64,000 nucleotides of DNA from assembly GCA_016936505.1 (NCBI GenBank), contig JAFGXS010000071.1:1-64000 (forward strand). The letters run 5' to 3'. This DNA is from Bacteroidales bacterium. GTDB taxonomy: Bacteria > Bacteroidota > Bacteroidia > Bacteroidales > F082. Below are positions 34,791-43,587 of the stretch, in pieces (position 1 is the stretch's first letter; the number at the start of each line of letters is the position of its first letter). The notes below the pieces were generated by a model that did no database searches, was not told the DNA's origin, and saw only the letters and a program-made list of their open reading frames with translations. Made by a program: the position numbers and the translations under genes.

Positions 34791-36248
34791 ATGAGAACTT
34801 TCGCGATCACTTTCTTTGCACTATTTTTTAGTGTGATTGTTCAGTTACAACTCAAAGCAGAAGTCCGACTGCCGGCGATAGTCTCCTCAAATATGGTTTT
34901 GCAACGCAATGCAACGGTTAATTTATGGGGATGGGCTGAGGCGCATGAAAAGATATCTATTGAAACTTCATGGCTCAAACAAAAATTGAACGTGGAGGCC
35001 AACTACAATGGGGTTTGGAAAGTTCAGGTCATAACTACAAATAGCAAGGATGCTCAAACGATTCAAATTAAAAGTAAGACATCAAAAATTACTTTAGAAA
35101 ATGTGTTGTTTGGTGAAGTATGGCTCTGTTCCGGGCAGTCGAATATGGAACAAGCTATGAGTGGGCATACTGGTCAACCTACATTTGGTGCGCTACTGGC
35201 AACTATGCAGTCTAATAATTCGCAATTGCGATTATTTACCGTAAAAAAAGCTGCCTCAAAGAATCCCAAAGACGATTTAGAGCAATATGTGGCCTGGCAA
35301 CCTGCCACGCCCAGCAGTGTTGTGAATTTTAGTGCTGTTGGCTATTTCTTTGGCCAACAGTTGCAGGAAGTTTTGGATGTACCAGTAGGGATCATACATG
35401 CATCTTGGGGCGGCAGTATTGTTGAGGCTTGGATGAGCAATGACATGTTGAGTTCCTATCAGCCCATTAACCTTGATGGTGTGGATTTGAAAAGTAGAAC
35501 CAATCATATTCCAACTGCTTTATTTAATTCGATGATACACCCAATTGTACCTTATGTGATTAAAGGAGCCTTGTGGTATCAGGGGGAATCCAACCGTTTG
35601 GATCCTGATAATTATTTAAAGTTTTTTCCTTCAATGGTTCAGGATTGGCGTAATCATTGGGGAATTGGTGAATTCCCGTTTTTTTACGTTCAGATTGCCC
35701 CTTTTTTATATGGCAATAATGAGGTGTTTGAGTCCGCTGAAAATTCGGCTTTTATTCGCGAGGCTCAGCTGAAAAGTCTGGATCTAATTCTTAATTCCGG
35801 CATCGCTGTCACAATGGATCTTGGGGATGCCAATAATATCCATCCCCCAAAAAAGAAGGAAGTAGCCGATCGATTATTGTTTAATGCGCTCCATCAAACT
35901 TATGGATTCAATGCGATCGATTGTGCCGGGCCTGTTTACGATTCTCATGAAATACATGATGGTGGTATTTTGCTCAATTTTAAACATGCTGAAACCGGGC
36001 TTTTTGCTTACGACGGGCTAAGCGGGTTTGAGATTGCTGGCGACGACAAAGTATTTTATCCTGCAGTGGCAACCATGATTGATCGAAAAAAGGTGCTCGT
36101 AAAAAGTGAAAGTGTTCCTCTTCCTGTCGCTGTTAGGTATGCATGGTCTAATTGGATCGTTGGATCCCTTTATGATACAAACTTGCTGCCCGCATCATCC
36201 TTTAGAACAGATCATTGGAATGAAGCTAGGCGTGCTGCTAAACCTTAA
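34791..36248 (+). CDS. Sialate O-acetylesterase-like SGNH esterase
   Basis: A 485-residue exported esterase with a signal peptide (1-23). It opens with the family phrase VRLPAIVSSNMVLQRNATVNLWGWA. The catalytic block is WLCSGQSNME (nucleophile Ser117), followed by HASWGGSIVEAWMS and ALWYQGESN. It probably removes acetyl groups from sugar hydroxyls in the periplasm. The family is named after sialic acid but many members act on plant or algal polysaccharides, so the sugar is left open. The gene stands 124 bp behind the GH2 gene and 78 bp before the GH92 gene on the same strand, consistent with removing acetyl groups that block the glycosidases. Confidence 0.88.
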   Translation: MRTFAITFFALFFSVIVQLQLKAEVRLPAIVSSNMVLQRNATVNLWGWAEAHEKISIETSWLKQKLNVEANYNGVWKVQVITTNSKDAQTIQIKSKTSKITLENVLFGEVWLCSGQSNMEQAMSGHTGQPTFGALLATMQSNNSQLRLFTVKKAASKNPKDDLEQYVAWQPATPSSVVNFSAVGYFFGQQLQEVLDVPVGIIHASWGGSIVEAWMSNDMLSSYQPINLDGVDLKSRTNHIPTALFNSMIHPIVPYVIKGALWYQGESNRLDPDNYLKFFPSMVQDWRNHWGIGEFPFFYVQIAPFLYGNNEVFESAENSAFIREAQLKSLDLILNSGIAVTMDLGDANNIHPPKKKEVADRLLFNALHQTYGFNAIDCAGPVYDSHEIHDGGILLNFKHAETGLFAYDGLSGFEIAGDDKVFYPAVATMIDRKKVLVKSESVPLPVAVRYAWSNWIVGSLYDTNLLPASSFRTDHWNEARRAAKP

Positions 36249-36326
36249 AAAAAGATAGATTAATGTATCCTGTCGCTATCGGAACAGCAGTAAATGTTCT
36301 GAAATAGTGACTTAAATTTAGAAGAA

Positions 36327-38612
36327 ATGATGTCAATGCTTAAAATTGTAATGAAAAGTCAATGGTTAATTCTTATAATTGGTTTGTCACTTTTTAGTTG
36401 CAAACAAAACCGGTTTGCGATGCCACAAAACAATTCTCAATACATCGATCCGACTATTGGAAATGTGGCTCAGTTTCTCAAGCCAACCTACCCAACCATT
36501 CATTTGCCCAATCAAATGTTGCGGATGTTTCCGATCAAAACTGATTATTTATCTGACCAAGTGGAAGCCTTCCCTTTCCAAGTTATGACACATAGAGCTA
36601 ATGGTGTTTACCAGATGAAAATCATTCAAGGTAAGGTAACAACCGATTCGTGGAAGCAAAAGATGGCAATTGATCATGACCTTGAAGTGTTTCATCCTTG
36701 GCTTTATTCCACCTATTTGATTGATGAAGGTATTCGGTTGAGTTTTACCCCAGGTAGTAAAGCAGCTATTTATAAACTTGAATTTAATAGTGTTGAGGAT
36801 CGTCATCTGTTGATCAGCGGTACGAATGAATTGAAAAGTACTCTCACCGAAGGAAATTGGACATTAAAAGATGCTTATAAATACACCACTCGAGGAACTG
36901 AACCAACTACCAGAACCATGTATTCCTACGTTTATGCTGAAATTAGGGATATTGAAGGCAAACTGATAGAAGATATCCGTATGAATAAAGATGGAAACCG
37001 CGTTGTCCTAAGTATCCCTAATAATGCTTCCAAAACTTTGTTTCTCCAATATGCCATATCCTACATTGATGAGAACCAAGCAAAAGATAACTTTGAAAAA
37101 GAATTAGAAGGAATTTCTTTTGATGCTTTGATGATTAAGGGACAGAATGCCTGGGAGGAAAAAGTTTCGCAAATCCAAGTGGTTGGAGGCACTGTTGCGC
37201 AAAAACGGACATTCTATACTTCTCTTTATCGTACATACGAAAGAATGATTGATATCAATGAGTATGGAAGGTATTTCAGCGGATATGATGGCAAAGTGCA
37301 CCAAGATGAACGTTCATTTTTTGTGGATGATTGGATTTGGGATAGTTACAGGGCTCATCATCCATTGAGAACGATCCTGGATCCGAAGGCTGAGAACGAT
37401 ATGCTCAACTCATATACCTTGATGTATGAACAAAGTGGATGGATGCCTACCTTTCCTCAGGTGCATGGTAATCATATGTGTATGAATTCTTATCACTCCT
37501 CTGCTATTTTCATCGATGGGTACCGCAAAGGGTTTAGGGATTATGATATTGAAAAGGCTTATGAAGGCATTAAAAAAAATCTGACTGAAGGAACTTTTAT
37601 CCCATGGCGCCAAGGAGTAAGCAAGCGTCCTATTGATGATTTCTTTCATCAACATGGTTATTTCCCATCTTTAGCCATTGGCGAAAAAGAGACTGAGCCA
37701 ATGATGGATAAATTTGAGAAACGACAACCCGTACCCGTTACCCTTGGAATAAGCTATGATTTTTGGGCGTTGTCCGAATTGGCCAAAGAATTGGGTAAGA
37801 ATGACGACGTCAAGCAATTTGCCCCAAGAGCCAAGGATTACCAAAACTTATGGCACAACCAATCAAAACTATTCATTCCGAAAGACAAGGATGGCAATTG
37901 GTTGAAAATTGATCCGAAACTATCAGGTGGTTTGGGTTACCGGGAATATTACGATGAAAACAATGGTTGGACCTACGCTTGGGATGTGCAGCACGATATC
38001 GCGGGATTGACAGCTTTGCTGGGCGGAAAAGACTCTGCTTCAACCAGGCTGGATCAATTGTTCAGAGAGCCATTGGGGACTCAGAAGTCATTGTTTTACG
38101 TTGATGGTTCCAATTCTACGGGTATGGTAGGGCAGTTTAGCATGGGTAACGAACCTTCTTTTCACATCCCCTATCTTTACAATTATTTCGGGACGCCATG
38201 GAAGACGCAACAAAGAACCCGTTTTCTGCTCGATGTTTGGTTTAAGGATAATGTTTTTGGTATTCCGGGAGATGAGGATGGTGGAGGTATGACTGCCTTT
38301 GTGGTGTTTTCTTCTATGGGGTTATACCCTGTTGAGCCAGGCCGGCCCTATTATACTATTACAAGTCCAATATTCGAAGAGGTGGCGATACGCCTTCAAA
38401 ATGGAAAAGAATTCAAGGTCATTGCCAAAGGTGCAAGCAAGAAGAATAAATACATCCAGAAGGCATTCATCGATGGTAAGGAAATATTTAGTCCCTTTAT
38501 TACACATGAGCAGATTATGGCGGGGGTAACTCTCGAGTTAATTCTTGATGAGTTACCAAATCGGAATTGGGGTAAGGAGGCAATCCTCCCTTCTTGGATT
38601 GAAACAAAATAA
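36327..38612 (+). CDS. GH92 family alpha-mannosidase, lipoprotein
   Basis: A 761-residue lipoprotein (lipobox LSLFSC) of the calcium-dependent exo-alpha-mannosidase family GH92. Family marks: YIDPTIGN at the mature start, WDSYRAHHPLRTILDP, YDENNGWTYAWDVQHD (the Glu there is the expected acid), GNEPSFHIPYLYNYFGTPWKTQ, and GIPGDEDGGGMTAF, whose Asp residues should act as base. Length is normal. It would release mannose from alpha-mannosides in the periplasm or at the inner face of the outer membrane. Together with GH38, GH130 and mannose-6-phosphate isomerase in this window it points to a mannose-containing target. The linkage cannot be told. Confidence 0.92.
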   Translation: MMSMLKIVMKSQWLILIIGLSLFSCKQNRFAMPQNNSQYIDPTIGNVAQFLKPTYPTIHLPNQMLRMFPIKTDYLSDQVEAFPFQVMTHRANGVYQMKIIQGKVTTDSWKQKMAIDHDLEVFHPWLYSTYLIDEGIRLSFTPGSKAAIYKLEFNSVEDRHLLISGTNELKSTLTEGNWTLKDAYKYTTRGTEPTTRTMYSYVYAEIRDIEGKLIEDIRMNKDGNRVVLSIPNNASKTLFLQYAISYIDENQAKDNFEKELEGISFDALMIKGQNAWEEKVSQIQVVGGTVAQKRTFYTSLYRTYERMIDINEYGRYFSGYDGKVHQDERSFFVDDWIWDSYRAHHPLRTILDPKAENDMLNSYTLMYEQSGWMPTFPQVHGNHMCMNSYHSSAIFIDGYRKGFRDYDIEKAYEGIKKNLTEGTFIPWRQGVSKRPIDDFFHQHGYFPSLAIGEKETEPMMDKFEKRQPVPVTLGISYDFWALSELAKELGKNDDVKQFAPRAKDYQNLWHNQSKLFIPKDKDGNWLKIDPKLSGGLGYREYYDENNGWTYAWDVQHDIAGLTALLGGKDSASTRLDQLFREPLGTQKSLFYVDGSNSTGMVGQFSMGNEPSFHIPYLYNYFGTPWKTQQRTRFLLDVWFKDNVFGIPGDEDGGGMTAFVVFSSMGLYPVEPGRPYYTITSPIFEEVAIRLQNGKEFKVIAKGASKKNKYIQKAFIDGKEIFSPFITHEQIMAGVTLELILDELPNRNWGKEAILPSWIETK

Positions 38613-38640
38613 AGTAATATTATTGATTTGATAAAATATT

Positions 38641-40059
38641 ATGAAAATGAAACAGTTGTCAACCATTGATTCCACAATTGGTTATGGGAGACTTTTTAGT
38701 ATAGTGATGCTGGGCTCTTTAGCATTTTCTTGCAAGCTTGCTAATCGCTCAGAGCCTCAAAAACCTAATGTTTTAATTATTCTAACCGATGATCTTGGTT
38801 ATGGAGATATTAGTTGTTTTGGACAGGAAAAATATATAACTCCAAATATCGACAAACTTGCAGAAGAAGGTGTTAGATGTAGTGATTTTTATTGTCCGAC
38901 ACCTTATAGTGCACCATCCAGGGCAACCCTACTGACCGGTCGTTTTCCGCTACGTCATGGATTGACTAATAATCCAACTCCAGATGCAGGGATTGATGAT
39001 GTGGGAATCAGTCAGGATGAGATCACCTTAGGCGAAGTACTCCAAAATGCTGGATATACCACCAAATTAATAGGGAAATGGCATCTAGGGCATAAGGAGG
39101 AATTCTTTCCAGTAAATCATGGATTCGATGAGTATTATGGCATTTTGTATTCTAACGATATGCGACCTGTTCAACACATTGAAAACAGGGATACAGTTGA
39201 ATATCCCATTGACCAAAACTCGCTCACAGTACGCTATACCGAGAAGGCAATTGATTTTATCACCAGGAATAAAGAAAAACCGTTTTTTCTTCATCTTTGC
39301 CACCCAATGCCGCACAAGCCTTTGGCAGTATCTAACCGTTTTTATACTCCGGAAACGAAAGATGATTTGTATGGCGATGTTATCCGAGAACTGGATTGGT
39401 CGGTGGGGGAAATAGTCAGCACACTTGATGAATTGGGTATTCTGGACAATACCATTGTTATCTTTATGTCCGATAATGGACCTTGGTTTGGTGGAAGTAC
39501 AGGTGGATTGAAAGGAATGAAAGCAACCTCCTGGGAGGGAGGTGTTCGTGTGCCATTCATCTTGAGGTATCCTAAAGCATTCAACCCGGTAACCATTGAC
39601 GTCCCCTGCTGGTCTCCTGATATTTTCCCGACACTTTTGAATTTGACCGGTGCCAATCCAAATGCCTTGAATCAATTGGACGGGATTGATATCACCAATA
39701 TTTTAAGAGGTGAGCAAAAAGAACATCCTCCTGTGTTCAGCTTGATTGATAAACGGATCATGTCAGTCCGGATGGGACGGTATAAGCTATTTATGGATCG
39801 TCCCAGATATAAACGCTTACCATCTGATTGGGTGGATCCCCGTCGACCCGATGGCGAAACAATTATTGCTCCGTTTGAGCAGGCCACACCTGATCAGTAT
39901 CCGGGCGTTGTGCCTGGTGAATCAGTCAACAAGATTCAATTGTTTGATTTAGTAAATGATAAAACTGAGTCACATGATTTGTCCCATACGATGCCTGCGA
40001 AAGTGGATGAAATGATTAAGGCTTATGAAAAATTTAAAGCCTCATTGGTTTTACGGTGA
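38641..40059 (+). CDS. Ser-type sulfatase, lipoprotein
   Basis: A 472-residue S1-family sulfatase with a lipobox (SLAFSC, Cys31). The formylglycine site is S90-A-P-S-R94 followed by ATLLTGR. Other active-site parts are ILTDDLGYGD (calcium-binding Asp pair), KLIGKWHLGH, LHLCHPMPHKPL, and MSDNGPWFGGSTGGLKGMKATSWEGG (Asp-Asn metal ligands and a substrate-side Lys). This last region resembles arylsulfatase A and N-acetylgalactosamine-6-sulfatase-like enzymes. Exported, probably periplasmic-facing. It starts 28 bp behind the GH92 gene, so the two are likely co-transcribed. The position of the sulfate removed is unknown. Confidence 0.92.
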   Translation: MKMKQLSTIDSTIGYGRLFSIVMLGSLAFSCKLANRSEPQKPNVLIILTDDLGYGDISCFGQEKYITPNIDKLAEEGVRCSDFYCPTPYSAPSRATLLTGRFPLRHGLTNNPTPDAGIDDVGISQDEITLGEVLQNAGYTTKLIGKWHLGHKEEFFPVNHGFDEYYGILYSNDMRPVQHIENRDTVEYPIDQNSLTVRYTEKAIDFITRNKEKPFFLHLCHPMPHKPLAVSNRFYTPETKDDLYGDVIRELDWSVGEIVSTLDELGILDNTIVIFMSDNGPWFGGSTGGLKGMKATSWEGGVRVPFILRYPKAFNPVTIDVPCWSPDIFPTLLNLTGANPNALNQLDGIDITNILRGEQKEHPPVFSLIDKRIMSVRMGRYKLFMDRPRYKRLPSDWVDPRRPDGETIIAPFEQATPDQYPGVVPGESVNKIQLFDLVNDKTESHDLSHTMPAKVDEMIKAYEKFKASLVLR

Positions 40060-40096
40060 AAAAACACTTAAGTCAGTAATCTAAAAACATGTATTT

Positions 40097-41620
40097 ATGT
40101 ATATGATGAACGATTTTTATAAAAAAACTAGTACCGTCTTTTTTGCAACAATGCTTGTGGCTTCTTGCTTAAAGGGACAATCAAAAGAAAAACGGCCAAA
40201 TATTTTGTTGATCACAGCCGATGATATGAACTGGAATTCGGTTGGCATTTACGGATGTGATGTTGCTGAAACCACTCCGAATATTGATAAGTTGGCTCAG
40301 GAAGGTATTCGGTTTGATAATGCCTTTGTTTCTATATCCTTGTCTACACCTTGTCGGCAGGTTATGTTGTCGGGTTGTCATAGCCATCAAACTATGACCC
40401 GTTGTTTTACTGAATTGGAAAGGGTTGGACCTGCATTGCCGGATATCCTGAAAGAGGAAGGATATTTGATCGCCAACATCAATAAGCAACAGGATTTTTA
40501 CGAATGGGATGTCGCGGTAACGGAAAAGGAGACTGCAATGGGGCGTGACATTCCAGCAAATACTAACGCCGTTAAAGAAATTATTCAACGGGCTGGGGAT
40601 AAGCCTTGGTTTATTATGATGAATTTTAACGATCCTCATCGGCCGTTCTATAATTCTGAATCACAAAACAATAGCAAAAATTACGCAGAATACCGTGATA
40701 AAGGTCGCCTAAGCAAGCCCTCCAAAGTTTTCAAAACCGATGAGGTGAGAGTCCCCGGTTTTTTGCCCGATTTGCCAGAAATCAAGCAGGAAATGGCAGA
40801 ATACTACTCCTCAGTTAGAAGATGTGATGATGGGGTGGGGTGTGTACTCGATGTATTGAAGCAAAAAGGGATTTATGATAATACAATTGTAGTTTTTCTT
40901 TCAGACCACGGTATATCTATGCCCTTTTCCAAATTGAATTGTTACCATACAAGCCTTCATGTGCCTTTAATCTTACGGTACCCTAAATGGATAAAGGCAG
41001 GTTCAAGAGATGTGGGCAATGTCGTTAGTGTGGTGGATTTGGCACCTACATTAATTGAAATGATTGGCCTTAAGAGTCCTGATTACATGGCTGGACGCTC
41101 TTTCCTGCCATTAGTTAAAGGAGAAGAGCAGGATTCCCGGGAATATACTGTTGGGTATTATTATCGTAATTTGCGTCAAGATAATATGTTCCCTGAATTT
41201 ACTGTGCATATGCGAGATTGGGTGTACATATACAACCCTTGGGCGAACGGTGTAAAAGAGGTTCATAATGCCGATTATACCAATAGTCCATCTTTAAAAG
41301 CTATTTGGGCTGCAGCCGATTCCCTGGAGTCGGTAAAAAAACGTAGTGATTTTCACAAGTATCGTGTAAAGGAAGAGCTTTACAACATTCGTCAGGATCC
41401 AAACTCCTACATAAATTTGGCCGATGATGCAGAATTTAAAACGAGGGTGGAAAACATGCGTCAAATATTGGTTGATTGGATGGTTTCAACGAAGCATCCT
41501 GCATTGGAATTGATGCGGGATCCTTTTAATCAAACTTTGATAGAGAGTTACATGGCTTGGGAAAAAGAAAATGCTCGGAAACAGGATGCTGAGGTTAGAA
41601 TACTTGAAAAATCAAAATAG
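40097..41620 (+). CDS. Ser-type sulfatase, probable lipoprotein
   Basis: A 507-residue S1-family sulfatase; the signal peptide has a lipobox-like end (MLVASC, Cys24). The formylglycine site is S83-T-P-C-R87 with QVMLSGCH behind it, an unusual form with Cys in the fourth place instead of Ser or Ala. Further marks are ITADDMNWNSVGIYGC, MNFNDPHRPF and LSDHGISMPFSKLNCYHTSLHVP. This pattern resembles heparan N-sulfatase-like enzymes, but the assignment is uncertain. It is coded 37 bp behind the previous sulfatase gene and 7 bp before the next, clearly one operon. Confidence 0.9.
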   Translation: MYMMNDFYKKTSTVFFATMLVASCLKGQSKEKRPNILLITADDMNWNSVGIYGCDVAETTPNIDKLAQEGIRFDNAFVSISLSTPCRQVMLSGCHSHQTMTRCFTELERVGPALPDILKEEGYLIANINKQQDFYEWDVAVTEKETAMGRDIPANTNAVKEIIQRAGDKPWFIMMNFNDPHRPFYNSESQNNSKNYAEYRDKGRLSKPSKVFKTDEVRVPGFLPDLPEIKQEMAEYYSSVRRCDDGVGCVLDVLKQKGIYDNTIVVFLSDHGISMPFSKLNCYHTSLHVPLILRYPKWIKAGSRDVGNVVSVVDLAPTLIEMIGLKSPDYMAGRSFLPLVKGEEQDSREYTVGYYYRNLRQDNMFPEFTVHMRDWVYIYNPWANGVKEVHNADYTNSPSLKAIWAAADSLESVKKRSDFHKYRVKEELYNIRQDPNSYINLADDAEFKTRVENMRQILVDWMVSTKHPALELMRDPFNQTLIESYMAWEKENARKQDAEVRILEKSK

Positions 41621-41627
41621 GATTTTT

Positions 41628-43238
41628 ATGGGAAAAAATAATAACTGTTTGGTTAATGTATTGGCTTCTAGTGGTTTGGTTTTGTTTGGACTCTCAGCAG
41701 TTGCGTCTGCAACTGTTAAGGCTCCAAAAAAGAAGAACCTTTTATTCATAATGACTGATCAGCAACAGTACATTGCTATGGGAATGGCTGGAAATAAGGT
41801 CTTAAAAACCCCAAATCTTGATCGTTTGGCTCGTGAAGGTGCGTTTTTTAAGAATGCTTATTCGGCCTGTGCTGTGTCTGGGCCTGCTAGGTCTTCGATC
41901 TTGACTGGATGTACTGTTGAAAGAACAGGGGTGAATACCAATAGTAAAACCTACTATTACAACGACGAGAAGGTGATGGCAATGCCCACTTTTGATGAGA
42001 TTTTGACTGATCAAGGGTACCGTTGTGAGTACTATGGTAAATGGCATAGTCTCAGCTCTCATGCCGAAATTTACAGAAATCCTAAACAAGAATCTTTAGA
42101 TGGGATGTCTGTGTTTGGTCATGGTGGGCAAAACCATGTTTATATCGATTACATCAACCACCATTTCCCTAAAGCTCCATTGGATGCAGGAGAGCTGTAT
42201 GATAGTTTTACACAAAGACCCTATGTGCCCGATCCCTTGGACAAGTTTTATGGACAAAATTATCAGGATGTGGAGCAAGCCTATAAAAAGGCTGTTCAGC
42301 CTGATTTTCATGGAAAGTTGCTGGTTCCGGCAGAGCATAGCTTTACTGCCTTTCAAGCTAAAGAGACACTGGAAGCCCTCGAGCGTTTGAAGGATACGAC
42401 TTTTAGTATTACTTGCTCATTCCATTTCCCTCATTCGCCTTTAATTGCTCCGGAGCCCTATTACAGCATGTATCTACCCAGTGACATGCCAGTGCCTGAG
42501 AGTATAATTGACGAGATGGATAATTCTCCATATCGAAATGCAAATGGACGGCTTTCGCATCCTGAATATGCTGATGCAGAAAAAATTCAGTACATGATAT
42601 CCAATTACTATGGGTTGATAACTGAAATTGATGATTGGGTTGGGCGTATTTTACAAAAACTTGATGAATTGGGGCTGAGCGACAATACACTAGTGGTGTT
42701 TACCAGTGACCATGGTGAAATGCTTGGAGCCCATGGATTAAGAGAAAAGAATGTCTTTTATGAAGAATCATCACACATTCCTTTGATGATCAAATCTCCG
42801 GGTGCCATTCAAACCAACACATTTGTAGAGGGGTATGTGTCTCATGTGGATATATTTGCTACCATCCTCGATTATCTGGAAGCCGGGCAATATCCCTCTG
42901 ATGGTAAAAGCTTGAGAGGGCTGATTGAGGGAACCGATGACGATTACGGTAAGTATGTGGTAACTGAGTGGAATTACCGGGGCGATGTCTCCCCAAATTA
43001 TATGATTGTGAAGGATGGCTGGAAGCTGTTGATTCCTTACTCTAAGGAGTCTAAGGTGTTGAACGCCCTCTATAACCTGAATGAAGATCCCTATGAAATG
43101 AATAATCTTTTGGGAAAGAATCCTGACAAACAAAAGCACCTCTCCAAAGCCAATGAATTAAAGGGCTATTTACTTGAATGGTTGGAGAAAAACCAATCGA
43201 AGCATTTCTCAGGGGTCAATAGTCGACCACTCCTCTAA
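41628..43238 (+). CDS. Ser-type sulfatase, paralogue of the T9SS sulfatase
   Basis: A 536-residue exported sulfatase. The start at 41628 is chosen because the longer frame from 41571 overlaps the upstream gene and hides the signal peptide (LVNVLASSGLVLFGLSAVASA). The formylglycine site is S84-G-P-A-R88, then SSILTGC. Parts shared almost word for word with the product at 21666 include LKTPNLDRLA, FFKNAYSACAVSGPARS, MPTFDEIL, CEYYGKWHS, LTCSFHFPHSP-like and TSDHGEMLGAHG. Unlike that paralogue it has no extra C-terminal domains or T9SS tail, so it should act in the periplasm, perhaps on the same sulfate after import. Confidence 0.92.
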   Translation: MGKNNNCLVNVLASSGLVLFGLSAVASATVKAPKKKNLLFIMTDQQQYIAMGMAGNKVLKTPNLDRLAREGAFFKNAYSACAVSGPARSSILTGCTVERTGVNTNSKTYYYNDEKVMAMPTFDEILTDQGYRCEYYGKWHSLSSHAEIYRNPKQESLDGMSVFGHGGQNHVYIDYINHHFPKAPLDAGELYDSFTQRPYVPDPLDKFYGQNYQDVEQAYKKAVQPDFHGKLLVPAEHSFTAFQAKETLEALERLKDTTFSITCSFHFPHSPLIAPEPYYSMYLPSDMPVPESIIDEMDNSPYRNANGRLSHPEYADAEKIQYMISNYYGLITEIDDWVGRILQKLDELGLSDNTLVVFTSDHGEMLGAHGLREKNVFYEESSHIPLMIKSPGAIQTNTFVEGYVSHVDIFATILDYLEAGQYPSDGKSLRGLIEGTDDDYGKYVVTEWNYRGDVSPNYMIVKDGWKLLIPYSKESKVLNALYNLNEDPYEMNNLLGKNPDKQKHLSKANELKGYLLEWLEKNQSKHFSGVNSRPLL

Positions 43239-43587
43239 TCGTGGATGCAACTTGCCTGAGGAGTCTTTTCTATGTATATAGATGATGGCCTGGTAAAATG
43301 TAACTTCGTTAGTGACATATGTTAGTTCTATAATCAATTATTTGTCTGCTGACTATGCCTGCTGTATTGTTTGCTTTCTGTTTATAGAGTGATCGATAAT
43401 AATTTGTATGGCGTCGCAATAAATGATTAAATCCATGTTTTGTAGCTGAAATAAACTGTGCTACAAGCTTTTTTGCAAATAGATGGAGGTTTAGGTGGAG
43501 GGTAGTGCTCCCTGCATTTCTTCATCACGAGTTGAAAATATAGAGCTATTGCTAAGTTTTGTTTTTTACGTTTTTAAATATATTGTT
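43239..43587. other. Intergenic region before the last plus-strand sulfatase
   Basis: This 349-bp AT-rich stretch shows no gene. A weak hairpin (ACTCCTC at 43229-43235, GAGGAGT at 43258-43264, followed by TCTTTT) starting at the stop codon of the preceding gene may act as a terminator. A promoter for the next sulfatase gene should lie here, but I saw no clear consensus. Confidence 0.45.

Noticed and set aside
41571-41627. Longer N-terminus for the sulfatase
   Set aside because: It overlaps the end of the preceding sulfatase gene; the ATG at 41628 gives a proper signal peptide.
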